NCBI GenBank assembly: GCA_021817045.1 | Contig: JAKAWG010000003.1 | Location: 1 to 64,000, forward strand | Source of the DNA: Acidobacteriota bacterium | GTDB taxonomy: Bacteria > Acidobacteriota > Terriglobia > UBA7540 | Length of the DNA: 64,000 bases | Reading direction: 5' to 3' | Part shown: positions 32,984-42,086 of the stretch, in pieces | How the letters are laid out: the number at the start of each line of letters is the position of its first letter | Position numbering within the stretch: position 1 is the stretch's first letter | Notes under the pieces: model-generated | Databases searched by the model: none | What the model was told of the DNA's origin: nothing | Seen by the model: the letters and a program-made list of their open reading frames with translations, nothing else | Translations under genes and position numbers: made by a program

Positions 32984-33014
32984 GGGCGCCCTCTCCCTTG
33001 GGAAGAGGGCGCCC
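32984..33014 (+). terminator. Terminator-like hairpin after the PAS kinase gene
   Basis: GGGCGCCCTC (32984-32993) and GAGGGCGCCC (33005-33014) form a perfect 10-bp stem with an 11-base loop. No T tract follows, so it could also be a dispersed repeat. It lies 100 bases after the kinase stop. The remainder of 32882-33449 has only repeat-like sequence. Confidence 0.4.
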
Positions 33015-33039
33015 GTTCGCCTTTCAGCTTGCGACCGGC

Positions 33040-33180
33040 CCCTTCGCAATGCTCAGGGCAGGCTCCGCGAAGGGGCTCAGGATAAACTCCGCGAGCCAGG
33101 TGACGGGTATCGGCCGAAATCTTGGAAACAGATTCCTCCGCCTCGCGAAGCTCGGCGTCGGAATGACAGCCGCTCACGTT
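33040..33180. repeat. Dispersed CTCAGG/GGAATGAC intergenic repeat
   Basis: CCCCTTCGCAATGCTCAGGG, CGCGAAGGGGCTCAGGAT and then ATTCCTCCGCCTCGCGAAGC before GGAATGAC belong to an intergenic repeat class with relatives at 37395-37525, 43790-43860 and 58465-58605. They share a phrase of the type CATTCCGAG(N)GAGGAATCTGC, read on either strand. Confidence 0.45.
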
Positions 33181-33449
33181 GCATCCCAGTACCCCTTAAA
33201 TGCCAGCTTAACCATCCAGCACCCGCCGCGTCACCATAAATAGCCCTTCCTTTGATCTCTCAGCCGAGCACCTGACAGAGAAGTCGAGTGTTCCCCTGCC
33301 TGTAACCTCGACCATCGAGTTCAATTACTTGCCGGGCTCACGGCGTAAATGAGCGGAGAGTTAAATTCTGGTCCGCGTTCCCCGCGCCCTTCTGCAATCT
33401 ATTTAGGCAGGTTTTATAATTGAGTGGCTAGATCGGGAGTGCGAGACGA

Positions 33450-34619
33450 ATGACTGGCTTCGTGAAGTGGGGAACGCTGGTGATTGCGACGGCTTTTGCG
33501 ATTCGGCCGTCTTTGGCGCAGGCGCAAGAGGGTAAGGCTTCAACTCCACTCGCCGCGCAGCACAACACAGAAATTCCTTCTGGCCGGAATCTCGCCCGTA
33601 TTTACGTTCAGTCTCCTCTTGTACAAATGCCGGTTGCTGTGCTCGACCGCTCGGGACAATACGTTGAAAATCTCGGCAGGAGCGACTTTCACGTGCTGGA
33701 TAACGGCGTGCCGCAGAAAACCACGCGGACCGACCTCGCGCTGGAACCGATCTCGCTGGTGATTGTCGTTCAGACGAATGAGGCGGTCGCTCCGTTGCTA
33801 AACCAAGTCCGGTCGCTTGGGCCGGTACTTTCGAGCCTGCTCGTAGGAGCGCAAGGGAAAGCGGCAGTGATCTCCTTCGGCGATGCGGCGCGCATCGTGC
33901 AAAAATTCACAAGCGACGCGGATAAGCTGGATCAGGCGTTTGCACACCTCACCACGGAAGGAACGAAGTCCCGATTGAACGATGCGCTTGCCTTAGCGCT
34001 CATGATGCTGTCTGAAAGTCCCGCAAGAGACCGGCGAGTGATCGTCGCCCTTGCGGAAGGACTCGACCGTGGCAGCGAGACGACCAGAGCTGAAATCATC
34101 CAGGCTGCCTTAGGGGGCGAAGTTTCAATTTACGGCCTCCAGTTCAGCAGGCTTCAAGCGCTTCTACATAATCAACAGACTCCTGGGCCGGAAAACCCGC
34201 TGGACTTGAACATGGCGAGGCCGGTGCCTCCGGGGCGGCCTCAAACGCCGGCCACTAATCAGACCTATAATGAGCCGATGAATACGCAAATTCTTCCTTT
34301 AATCTCCGAGTCCACGCAAGCCGCGCGCGGCGCGGCAAGCAAGGTGCTGCCCTGGGAGAGCTTGCTCGAGACCTACGCAAACTATACAGGCGGCCTCACG
34401 TATACACACTGGAACGTGGCGACACTTCAGAATCAGCTTAGTCGCGTGGCTCTGGACGTGACCAGCCAATACATGCTGGCGTATGTTCCGAGCGACTTTA
34501 AGCAGACCGGCTTCCATCGTATCGTCGTCCGAATCGATCAGCCAGATGTTTCGGTTCGCGTGCCTTCCGGCTATTTCAACATGATAAGATTTCTGCCTGC
34601 CACAAGTTCTCCCCGGTAA
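33450..34619 (+). CDS. Secreted VWFA-related acidobacterial domain protein
   Basis: This 389-residue exported protein fits the VWFA-related acidobacterial domain family (TIGR03436), a lineage marker whose function is unknown. After the signal peptide it has RIYVQSPLVQMPVAVLDRSG and a YVENLGRSDFHVLDNGVPQK segment typical of the family. The VWA fold begins at PISLVIVVQTNEA, where the usual DxSxS metal motif is lost (VQTNE). RLNDALALALMML and RRVIVALAEGLDRGSETT correspond to later metal-site loops, and near the end is SQYMLAYVPSDFKQTGFHRI. A Pro-rich insert occurs near residues 245-275. It is followed, after 47 bases, by the sigma-54 activator gene. Confidence 0.85.
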   Translation: MTGFVKWGTLVIATAFAIRPSLAQAQEGKASTPLAAQHNTEIPSGRNLARIYVQSPLVQMPVAVLDRSGQYVENLGRSDFHVLDNGVPQKTTRTDLALEPISLVIVVQTNEAVAPLLNQVRSLGPVLSSLLVGAQGKAAVISFGDAARIVQKFTSDADKLDQAFAHLTTEGTKSRLNDALALALMMLSESPARDRRVIVALAEGLDRGSETTRAEIIQAALGGEVSIYGLQFSRLQALLHNQQTPGPENPLDLNMARPVPPGRPQTPATNQTYNEPMNTQILPLISESTQAARGAASKVLPWESLLETYANYTGGLTYTHWNVATLQNQLSRVALDVTSQYMLAYVPSDFKQTGFHRIVVRIDQPDVSVRVPSGYFNMIRFLPATSSPR

Positions 34620-34666
34620 TTCACGGAGTTGAGCGCGTTAGGGGGCGATGCTATGCTGAGAGGGTT

Positions 34667-36859
34667 ATGGCCGACGTTTTCGCCGGCGCTGTGAAGGCCC
34701 AGCCTGCATCGGAACTTGAGCGCCACCGCGCCCTGCTTGAGATTGCTGAAGCGATCTCAGTTCATCGAGACCTGCCGGCGCTCTTCCACAGCCTGGCGGA
34801 TCTCCTCCACAAAGTCGTGCAATTCGACGCGATTTACCTCGTGCTCCACGACGAAGAGCGCCAGATGATGCGCCTGCACATTCTGGTGAGTGAAGACGAT
34901 ACGGCTTCCACTCCGCAGTTGGAGCTGCCGGTTGAAGATTCGCCGGGAGGCATGGTGTGGCAGACGCAGCAGCCGGTCATTTTTTCCGGGGAGGAAATGG
35001 TAGCTCGTTTCCCGCAGGTCAAGGGTGTGACGAGCCAACACCGTGTTCGGTCGGTGTGTATTCTACCCCTGAGCAGCGCGCACCGGCGGCTTGGGGCCAT
35101 CGGTTTCGCGAGCGCGCAGCCCGAGATTTACGACTTGGAAGATGTTACTTTTCTGGAACAGGCCGCGCGCCAAGTGGCGGTTGCTGTGGACAACGCGCTG
35201 AACGGAGCTCGCGCGCAAACCTATCAGCGGCAGCTTGCGCGGGAGCGGGACCGCCTTCAGGTGCTGCTCGAAATGACGAACGCCGTGGTGTCCACGCTGG
35301 ACCTGCGGGGATTGTTTCCGGTGATTTCCGCCTGCCTGCGCCGCGTGGTGAACCATGACTATGCGAGCCTCGCGCTCCTCGACGCCGACGGCCAGCACCT
35401 GCGCCTTTACGCGCTGGATTTCCCTGGCGGTAGGGGCTACGTGCAGGAGCAGATGGCGGGACGGGTGGATGAAATTCCTCCCGGCCGCGCCGTTCAATCT
35501 CACAAGCCGTATGTCATTCGCGCAGGCGAGGCCGGCTTTGGAATCTGCTCGGAAATTGCCAGCCTCCACAGGACCGAAGGTCTGAAGTGCGCCGTTTTCC
35601 TTCCGCTAATCAGCCGTGACCGTGTGCTTGGGACACTGAATGTCGCTAGCCGGCACGTCGATGCGTTTCCCGCTGCGGACATCGAACTGCTCACTTCCGC
35701 CGCCAGCCAGTTCGCCATCGCGGTCGAGAACGCGGTGGCTTATCGCGAGATTGCGGAACTGAAGGACAAGCTTGCGGAGGAAAAGCTATACCTCGAAGAT
35801 GAAATTCGCACGGAATACAACTTCGAAGAGATTATCGGCGAGAGCGTGGCGCTCAAGCGGGCGCTGAAAGACGTGGAAACCGTCGCGCCCACCGAATCCT
35901 CAGTCCTGGTTCTAGGCGAAACGGGCACAGGCAAAGAACTGATCGCGCGTGCCATTCACCAGCTTAGCCCGCGCAAGGAGAGGACGTTCGTCAAGATCAA
36001 CTGCGCCGCCATTCCCTCGGGGCTCCTGGAAAGTGAACTGTTCGGCCATGAGCGCGGCGCGTTCACGGGTGCGATCGCCCAGAAAGTCGGACGCTTCGAG
36101 CTGGCTCATCATGGCACGCTCTTCCTCGACGAGATTGGCGACATTCCCCTTGAATTACAGCCGAAGCTCCTGCGCGTCCTCCAGGAACACGAGTTTGAGC
36201 GGCTCGGAAGCACGAAGACCACGCAGGTGGACGTTCGGCTGGTTGCCGCAACCAATCAAGACCTTGCGCGCATGGTGGAGGAACGGCTCTTTCGCAGCGA
36301 CCTCTATTACCGTTTGAACGTCTTTCCCATTCAGGTCCCTCCGCTACGCGACCGCGCGAGTGATATTCCTCTCCTCGTGCGCTACTTTGCCCAGAAGTAC
36401 GCGCGGCGGATGAACAAACGGATTGAAACCGTCCCGGCCGAAGCCTTCGAAGCGCTGGTGAATTACTCCTGGCCAGGAAACGTGCGCGAGCTCGAAAACC
36501 TCGTCGAGCGAGCGGTCATCCTCACCCAGGGGTCGGTGCTCTATGTGCCTCTTGCCGAGCTGCAGTCTTCCGGGAGCCGTGCCGCAAGTGGCGTAGGCAT
36601 CTTGCCAGTGACCGGCCACGGGCGGGTCCTATTTCGAGACTCCGATGGGGTCCCTCGGACTCCAGCTATCGGAGACGCCAGTGCCACTGTTCCTCCCGTT
36701 CAAACGCTGGAAGAGGCCGAGCGCGATCACATCCTGCGCGTGCTTCGAGAATGTGATTGGGTAGTGGGCGGGCCGGGCGGCGCGGCGGTCCGTCTTGGGA
36801 TGAAGCGCACTACCTTGCAGTCCAAGATGCGTAAGCTTAATATTTCACGCCCGCAATAA
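34667..36859 (+). CDS. GAF-domain sigma-54-dependent transcriptional activator
   Basis: The 730-residue protein resembles FhlA-type activators. Two GAF domains (about 40-190 and 215-355) are followed by a coiled linker, an AAA+ sigma-54 interaction domain (about 395-625) and a Fis-type helix-turn-helix (about 685-728). The Walker A is GETGTGKELIARAIH (near 415), the sigma-54 contact loop is GAFTGA (near 463) and the arginine-finger region YRLNVFPIQVPPLRDR is present. Absence of a receiver domain indicates ligand control through the GAF domains. One candidate target in this window is the PEP-CTERM gene with a sigma-54 promoter (47751-47765), but no binding site was found to prove that. Confidence 0.9.
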   Translation: MADVFAGAVKAQPASELERHRALLEIAEAISVHRDLPALFHSLADLLHKVVQFDAIYLVLHDEERQMMRLHILVSEDDTASTPQLELPVEDSPGGMVWQTQQPVIFSGEEMVARFPQVKGVTSQHRVRSVCILPLSSAHRRLGAIGFASAQPEIYDLEDVTFLEQAARQVAVAVDNALNGARAQTYQRQLARERDRLQVLLEMTNAVVSTLDLRGLFPVISACLRRVVNHDYASLALLDADGQHLRLYALDFPGGRGYVQEQMAGRVDEIPPGRAVQSHKPYVIRAGEAGFGICSEIASLHRTEGLKCAVFLPLISRDRVLGTLNVASRHVDAFPAADIELLTSAASQFAIAVENAVAYREIAELKDKLAEEKLYLEDEIRTEYNFEEIIGESVALKRALKDVETVAPTESSVLVLGETGTGKELIARAIHQLSPRKERTFVKINCAAIPSGLLESELFGHERGAFTGAIAQKVGRFELAHHGTLFLDEIGDIPLELQPKLLRVLQEHEFERLGSTKTTQVDVRLVAATNQDLARMVEERLFRSDLYYRLNVFPIQVPPLRDRASDIPLLVRYFAQKYARRMNKRIETVPAEAFEALVNYSWPGNVRELENLVERAVILTQGSVLYVPLAELQSSGSRAASGVGILPVTGHGRVLFRDSDGVPRTPAIGDASATVPPVQTLEEAERDHILRVLRECDWVVGGPGGAAVRLGMKRTTLQSKMRKLNISRPQ

Positions 36860-36912
36860 TTCGCACTTCACTCTTTACAAGGAACGATGGCCCGAAGTCT
36901 TAAGGCGCGCCA

Positions 36913-36936
36913 GCATTTCGGCCTGTGCCGAAATGC
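36913..36936 (+). terminator. Terminator-like hairpin after the sigma-54 activator gene
   Basis: GCATTTCGGC (36913-36922) and GCCGAAATGC (36927-36936) form a perfect 10-bp stem with a CTGT loop, 54 bases after the stop. No T tract follows. Confidence 0.45.
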
Positions 36937-37081
36937 CGTCTGCCGCTCATTCCCATGAGGCGGCGGCCGAGACCGGTCCGTAATTCTAACTTGTTCAGAA
37001 TCTGCGCTCTAGGAGGAAACGTCCGCTTCTCGGCCGTGTGGAAACAGATGTGCTTTTCTATTGGCTGAGGAACAGCGGACC

Positions 37082-37381
37082 GTGCTTAAGATAACAGTTG
37101 AAAAGACGGGCAGGCCCGTGCGGGTTAAGCTGGACGGTAGCCTTTCCGGACCCTGGGTGGCCGAGCTTGAAAAGAGCTGGGTCGGGTTGGGTTCCGGCGG
37201 CCGCAAGGGTTGGTTGGTCGTGGACTTGATCGACGTGACTCACGTTGACGCCCAAGGCCGCGAATTGCTGAGGCGAATGCATCGGGGCGGAGCCGAGCTT
37301 ATAGGTTGTGGCTTGATGACCCGAGAAATCATCCAACAAATTCAGCTTGCCAGCCAGGGCTGCGAGCCCGAAAAGAGCTAG
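37082..37381 (+). CDS. STAS-like domain protein
   Basis: The protein of about 99 residues has a STAS-like strand/helix pattern: VLKITVEKTGRPVRVKLDGS for the first two strands, GWLVVDLIDVTHVDAQGREL for the strand and helix that carries the phospho-site in anti-anti-sigma factors (here D-A instead of D-S/T), and a final MTREIIQQIQLA helix. GAGGAA lies 9 bases before this GTG; a TTG at 37061 would add 7 residues. The lack of Ser/Thr in the key position suggests it is not a switchable SpoIIAA-type protein. It could regulate a partner by binding alone. Confidence 0.55.
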   Translation: MLKITVEKTGRPVRVKLDGSLSGPWVAELEKSWVGLGSGGRKGWLVVDLIDVTHVDAQGRELLRRMHRGGAELIGCGLMTREIIQQIQLASQGCEPEKS

Positions 37382-37394
37382 CCGGATTTGAAAA

Positions 37395-37525
37395 ACGGGT
37401 CGGAGCCCGTCATCCTGACGCCGAGCTTTGCGTGGTGGAGGAATCCGCTTGTGGTGCTTTGAAGTGCCGCAACACGAGATTCTTTGTTGTCGCAACGCAC
37501 TCTATCAGGACGCCTCGGAATGACC
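37395..37525. repeat. Dispersed CATCCTGACG...GGAATGAC intergenic repeat
   Basis: Outer sequences GTCATCCTGACG (about 37408) and CGCCTCGGAATGAC (about 37511) are loosely inverted, with GAGGAATCCGCTT inside. It separates the STAS gene from the efflux operon and is related to 43790-43860 and 58465-58605. Confidence 0.45.
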
Positions 37526-37609
37526 TAGCCCAGGCGGTACCTACTTCGGTTACGGGACGCTTTGCGCCGAGGGGAAAGTTATTATGTCGAAAGGGAGGCA
37601 GAGAGATTC

Positions 37610-39118
37610 ATGAGTTCTAAATGCCACGTAGCGCATGCGCTGAATGGTCTGATGCTCACGATCACGTTGGTAGGAATCACTCCTCATGTTGTCGCGCAGA
37701 CCCAGCCGGCGGCTACGGGCACGCTGAGCTATGAATCTCCGATGTCGGGGTCAGCGGCGGCGACGGGAGCGAGCGCGCTCTCCGCAATCACCGCGCCGCA
37801 GAGTCCCTTTCTTGGCAGCATTCCGTCGGGAAAAGCCACATCCGGCGTTGTGCCGGTTTCGCTAAAAGACGCCATCGAGCGCGGTCTGCGCTACAACCTG
37901 GGTTTGCTGCTCGACGAGCAGTCCACGCGGGCGCAACGTGGAGCGCGCTGGCAGGCCTTGAGCCACCTTCTGCCGCACTTGACGACGGGCACCAGCGAGA
38001 CCGATCAGCAAATTAACCTGGAGGCGCTCGGTTTTCCGCCCAGCGCTGCCCAACAGTTTCACTTCCCGATCGTCGTTGGGCCGTTCAGCACATTTGACGC
38101 GCGCGCGTTTCTTTCCGCGCCGCTTATCGACCTTCAGCACTGGCGCAGCGAGCACGCCGCGTCAGATGACGTGCGAGCGTCGGAATACACGGAGCGGGAT
38201 GCGCGCGACCTGGTGGTGCTCGTGGTCGGCAACGAATACCTGGTGGCGAATGCCGGGGTGGCGCGGATTAAGGCTGTCCAGGCGGAGGTACAAACGGCGC
38301 AGGCTCTCTATCGACAGGCGGTGGACCGCTTTCATGCCGGGCTGAGCCCGGAGATTGACATGCTTCGCGCCCATGTGGAGTTGCAGACGCGGCAGCAGCA
38401 GTTGATTGCCGCGCGAAACGACTACGCCACGGAAAAGCTCAATCTGGCGCGAGTGATTGGCTTGCCCTCGGGGCAGCGTTTCACGCTGACCACGCCTACG
38501 CCCTACGAGCCGCTAACGGGCGTGACGCTTGAGAAGTCGCTGACGGACGCCTATGAGAACCGTCCTGATTACAAGGCGGCGCTCGCGCAAGTGCGCGCTG
38601 CCCAGGCGCAGCGACGTGCGGTGCTTGCCGAGCGGTTGCCCTCGGTGACCTTGAACAGCAACTTTGGCGACATCGGATTGACGCCCGGCAATTCGCACGA
38701 AACGTTCCTGGTTTCAGGAACGCTGCACATTCCCGTTTTTCAGGGGGGCAGGGTGCGAGGCGAACTGTTACAGGCGGATGCGAATCTAAGACAAAAAGAG
38801 GAACAGCTTTCCAATCTGAAGGCGCAGATCGATTACGACGTCCGCACGGCGCTGATGAACCTTCAGACGGCAGCTGATCAGGTTCGCGTGGCGCGCAGCA
38901 ACATTATCCTCGCGCAGCAGACGCTGACGCAGGCCAGGGATCGGTTTGCCGCTGGCGTGGCAGACAACATTGAGGTCGTCGAGGCGCAGGAAGCAGTGGC
39001 CAGCGCCAACGATGCTTATATCTCAAGCCTTTATCAGCACAATCTCGCCAAGGTTGCCTTGGCGCGCGCGGTTGGCGTGGCCGAGCGGGCCGTGCTGCAA
39101 TATCTGGGAGGAAAATAG
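37610..39118 (+). CDS. TolC-family outer membrane efflux protein
   Basis: This 502-residue protein forms the outer-membrane channel of a tripartite pump. A signal peptide (about 1-30, ending HVVAQ) and a Ser/Ala-rich linker are followed by the duplicated OEP repeat. Long amphipathic helices (QAEVQTAQALYRQAVDRFHA, and later NIILAQQTLTQARDRFAAG) and VSGTLHIPVFQGGRVRGELL are characteristic. The end, NDAYISSLYQHNLAKVALAR, is a TolC hallmark. GGGAGG precedes the ATG; upstream in-frame starts lack a signal peptide. The EmrA-like gene starts 3 bases after the stop. Confidence 0.9.
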   Translation: MSSKCHVAHALNGLMLTITLVGITPHVVAQTQPAATGTLSYESPMSGSAAATGASALSAITAPQSPFLGSIPSGKATSGVVPVSLKDAIERGLRYNLGLLLDEQSTRAQRGARWQALSHLLPHLTTGTSETDQQINLEALGFPPSAAQQFHFPIVVGPFSTFDARAFLSAPLIDLQHWRSEHAASDDVRASEYTERDARDLVVLVVGNEYLVANAGVARIKAVQAEVQTAQALYRQAVDRFHAGLSPEIDMLRAHVELQTRQQQLIAARNDYATEKLNLARVIGLPSGQRFTLTTPTPYEPLTGVTLEKSLTDAYENRPDYKAALAQVRAAQAQRRAVLAERLPSVTLNSNFGDIGLTPGNSHETFLVSGTLHIPVFQGGRVRGELLQADANLRQKEEQLSNLKAQIDYDVRTALMNLQTAADQVRVARSNIILAQQTLTQARDRFAAGVADNIEVVEAQEAVASANDAYISSLYQHNLAKVALARAVGVAERAVLQYLGGK

Positions 39119-39121
39119 ACC

Positions 39122-40390
39122 ATGGCGCAAAGAACCGATCTCGAATCAGGCGTGCGGCCGGAAGAAGCTGAAGCCCTTCTCGCGGCTAACGGAGCGGGCT
39201 CCGGGACAAACGAAAACGAAGGACCACGGACCGCGCCGAGGAGCAAGTTGCCCATCATCCTTGCTGTCGTCGGCTTGGCCGTAGCTGCCTTGCTCGTCTG
39301 GAGGCACTACGCGAATTGGGTTTCCACCGACGACGCCGAAATCGAGGGTCACATTGATCCAATCAGCGCGCGAGTCAGCGGCCATGTCGTTCGCGTGTTG
39401 GTGGACAACACGCAATTTGTGAACAAGGGAACCGTGCTGGCGCAGCTTGACCCGACGGACTACCAAGTGGCCGTCGCGCACGCTCAAGCGCGGCTTGCCA
39501 ACGCCCGCGCGGCCGCCGAGGCTGCGGAGGTGGGCGTTCCCATCACTTCGATCAATACGCTCAGCCAGGTACACTCGGCCAGCGCGGGAGTTCAAAGCGC
39601 GCAGGCCGGCATTGAAGCTGCTGAGAAGCAGTTTCAGGCGGCTCAAGCCCGTCTTCTGGCCGCCGAGGCCGATAATGTGAAAGCCCAGTTGGACCTCAAG
39701 CGTTATCAGGAGCTTGTCGGTAAAGCGGAAATTTCGCGGCAGCAGTATGACCAAGCCGTGGCCGCAGCCAAATCCAGCGCGGCCGCGGTGACGGCAGACG
39801 AAGCAAGTGCAGCGGCTGCCGAACAACAGGTGACCCAAGCACGCAGCCGGCTGGCGGACGCCGAAGCCAAGCTGCGGTTTGCCCAAACGCGGCCTCAGCA
39901 ACTACGCGAAATTCGCGCCCGCGCGGATGCAGCGATGGCGGCGGTCCAGGAAGCGGATGCGACTTTGCACCAGGCCGAACTCAACCTTCAGTACACCACC
40001 ATCGTGGCACCAATCAGCGGCATCATCGGCAACCGCACGGTGGTGGATGGCCAGAACGTTCAGCCCGGCCAGGCTCTGATGGCCATCGTGCCTACGGAAG
40101 ATATTTGGGTGACGGCCAATTTCAAAGAGACCGCGCTTCATCACATGCGAGTCGGGCAGCCGGTGAAGATTCACGTGGACGCTTACGGCCGCGATTATAC
40201 CGGTCACCTAATCGGAATCGCCGGCGCCACAGGAGTGCAGTTCAGCCTGCTACCGCCGGAAAACGCCACAGGCAACTACGTCAAGGTGGTCCAACGCGTT
40301 CCGGTTCGGATCGTCTTCGACAAGGGTCAGGACCCGAACCACCTGCTGAAAGTGGGTCTGTCCGTCGAGCCGCACGTCAAGATCAATTGA
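39122..40390 (+). CDS. EmrA-like membrane fusion protein (HlyD family)
   Basis: The 422-residue periplasmic adaptor links an inner-membrane EmrB-type permease to TolC. One transmembrane helix (about 42-60, LPIILAVVGLAVAALLVW) is followed by the lipoyl half-motif WVSTDDAEIEGHIDPISARV. A long alpha-hairpin rich in Ala, Gln and Glu (about 115-285) comes next, then TIVAPISGIIGNRTVVDGQN and a beta-barrel with FSLLPPENATGNYVKVVQRV. The start is just after the TolC-like gene with GGGAGGAAAA in front. Its final part is the reference for the relic at 11870-12083. Confidence 0.92.
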   Translation: MAQRTDLESGVRPEEAEALLAANGAGSGTNENEGPRTAPRSKLPIILAVVGLAVAALLVWRHYANWVSTDDAEIEGHIDPISARVSGHVVRVLVDNTQFVNKGTVLAQLDPTDYQVAVAHAQARLANARAAAEAAEVGVPITSINTLSQVHSASAGVQSAQAGIEAAEKQFQAAQARLLAAEADNVKAQLDLKRYQELVGKAEISRQQYDQAVAAAKSSAAAVTADEASAAAAEQQVTQARSRLADAEAKLRFAQTRPQQLREIRARADAAMAAVQEADATLHQAELNLQYTTIVAPISGIIGNRTVVDGQNVQPGQALMAIVPTEDIWVTANFKETALHHMRVGQPVKIHVDAYGRDYTGHLIGIAGATGVQFSLLPPENATGNYVKVVQRVPVRIVFDKGQDPNHLLKVGLSVEPHVKIN

Positions 40391-40435
40391 ACCGCCTGCG
40401 GCTGCAAAGTCACCATGGGCATTTTGAAAAAGTAA

Positions 40436-40473
40436 GGCCCTGTCCCTCCAGGGTCCTCAATTTCACTTTTTTA
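40436..40473 (+). terminator. Weak hairpin with T tract between the emrA- and emrB-like genes
   Basis: GGCCCTG and CAGGGTC form a 7-bp stem containing one G-U pair, and a run of six T follows 12 bases after the stem. It could attenuate read-through into the permease genes; the distance to the T run makes it doubtful. Confidence 0.25.
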
Positions 40474-40499
40474 TTAGGCGCACAGACGAAGGAGATGTC

Positions 40500-42080
40500 T
40501 TGAGTCCCGAGCCCCACAGCGAAGCCGCCCCCAGTGTCCACCCGTGGCTGATCGCTGCCGTCGTGGCGCTGGCCGCGTTCATGGAGGTCCTCGACACCAG
40601 CATCGCGAACGTCGCCTTACCTCACATCGCCGGCAGCCTGTCCGCGAGTGTTGACGAGAGTACCTGGGTGCTGACTTCCTATCTTGTCTCGAACGCGATT
40701 GTGCTTCCCGCAAGCGGCTGGATTGCGGGAAGGGTTGGACGCAAACGGTTCTTCATGCTGTGTATCGTCCTCTTCACGACGAGCTCGTTTCTGTGCGGTA
40801 TCGCGCCGACCCTCGGCGCGATCATCCTGTTCCGCGTCATACAGGGCGCAGGTGGCGGAGGTTTGCAACCCATGGCGCAAGCGATCCTCGCAGATACGTT
40901 CCAGCCTGAGCTGCTCGGCCAGGCCTTCGCCATCTACGGCGTCACGACAGTCGTGGCGCCCGTGATTGGACCCACACTGGGCGGGTGGATTACGGATAAT
41001 TATTCCTGGCGCTGGATTTTCTTTATCAATATTCCCGTCGGCGTGCTGGCGTTGCTGCTCATTTCCCGCCTCGTAGAAGATCCTCCTTATTTTCACAAAC
41101 TCGCAAAGGCGGGCGTCAAGATCGATTTCATCGGAATGGGATTACTGGCGCTCGGCGTCGGCTGTTTGCAAGTGATGCTTGACAAGGGGCAGGAAGACGA
41201 CTGGTTCGGCTCGCACTTCATTGTAACGTTGGCGGTGCTTTGTGCGATCTCGCTGGTCACGCTGGCGATCTGGGAGTGGCGGAACAAGAATCCCTTGATC
41301 GATGTCCACCTTTTCAAGAACTTCAATTTTCTCAGCGCGAATCTCATGATGTTTGTGCTGGGCGTCCTGCTTTTCAGCAGTCTCGTCATGCTGCCTCTGT
41401 TTTTGCAAACGCTTATGGGCTACACGGCGGAAAGCGCCGGCATCGTGCTTTCCTTCGGCGCGCTGGTCGTGCTGGTGGAATTGCCCATGATCGGAAAACT
41501 CACAACCATGGTGCAGGCGCGCCGCCTGGTGGCTTTCGGCTGGCTCCTGGTGGCGCTATCCATGTTCTATACCACGCGCCAGCTTGACCTCGAAGTCAGC
41601 TTCAAATCGATGGCCGTCCTGCGGATCATCCAATCGCTGGGCTTTCCTTTCCTGTTTATCCCGTTGACGATGGCCGCGTATTTCGGTCTGCCGCCGGAGA
41701 AGAACAACAGCATTGCCGGCATGATGAACTTCATGCGGAACATTGGGAGCAGCGTCGGCACTTCCATGGTGACGACGCTCATCGCCCGGAGAGCGCAGTT
41801 CCATCAACAGGTGCTGGTGGTCCATGCGAACGCCACGAGTAACCTTTTCAATGGCGCCCTTCGTGGTCTCTCGCAGACTCTGCTGCGCGCGGGCTTGAGC
41901 GCGACCGCAGCACTTTCTCAGGCTTACGGACGCATTTACCAGGCTCTGATAGGCCAAGCCACCACGCTGGCCTATATCGACACGTTTCACGTCCTGGCGG
42001 CAGGATCGCTCGCGATGTTCGTGCTTTCTTTTGTGCTGAAGAAGAACAAACCCGGACGGGGAAGCGTCACGCCGGCCTAA
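40500..42080 (+). CDS. DHA2-family (EmrB/QacA-like) drug efflux permease, first copy
   Basis: This 526-residue MFS permease has 14 predicted hydrophobic segments. ALAAFMEVLDTSIANVALPH is the motif of DHA2 helix 1, followed by STWVLTSYLVSNAIVLPASG and GRVGRKRFFML (loop 2-3 motif A), and FRVIQGAGGGGLQPMAQAIL. It exports hydrophobic compounds using the proton gradient with the EmrA- and TolC-like partners upstream. TTG is the start, with AAGGAGA in front. A close paralogue follows after 6 bases. Its C-terminal sequence is the match for the relic at 12865-13040. Confidence 0.92.
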   Translation: MSPEPHSEAAPSVHPWLIAAVVALAAFMEVLDTSIANVALPHIAGSLSASVDESTWVLTSYLVSNAIVLPASGWIAGRVGRKRFFMLCIVLFTTSSFLCGIAPTLGAIILFRVIQGAGGGGLQPMAQAILADTFQPELLGQAFAIYGVTTVVAPVIGPTLGGWITDNYSWRWIFFINIPVGVLALLLISRLVEDPPYFHKLAKAGVKIDFIGMGLLALGVGCLQVMLDKGQEDDWFGSHFIVTLAVLCAISLVTLAIWEWRNKNPLIDVHLFKNFNFLSANLMMFVLGVLLFSSLVMLPLFLQTLMGYTAESAGIVLSFGALVVLVELPMIGKLTTMVQARRLVAFGWLLVALSMFYTTRQLDLEVSFKSMAVLRIIQSLGFPFLFIPLTMAAYFGLPPEKNNSIAGMMNFMRNIGSSVGTSMVTTLIARRAQFHQQVLVVHANATSNLFNGALRGLSQTLLRAGLSATAALSQAYGRIYQALIGQATTLAYIDTFHVLAAGSLAMFVLSFVLKKNKPGRGSVTPA

Positions 42081-42086
42081 TTCGAC

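Noticed and set aside
34667-36859. The sigma-54 activator being PrsR of the PEP-CTERM/exosortase system
   Set aside because: PrsR-type regulators carry a receiver domain; this protein has GAF domains instead, so direct assignment is not supported.
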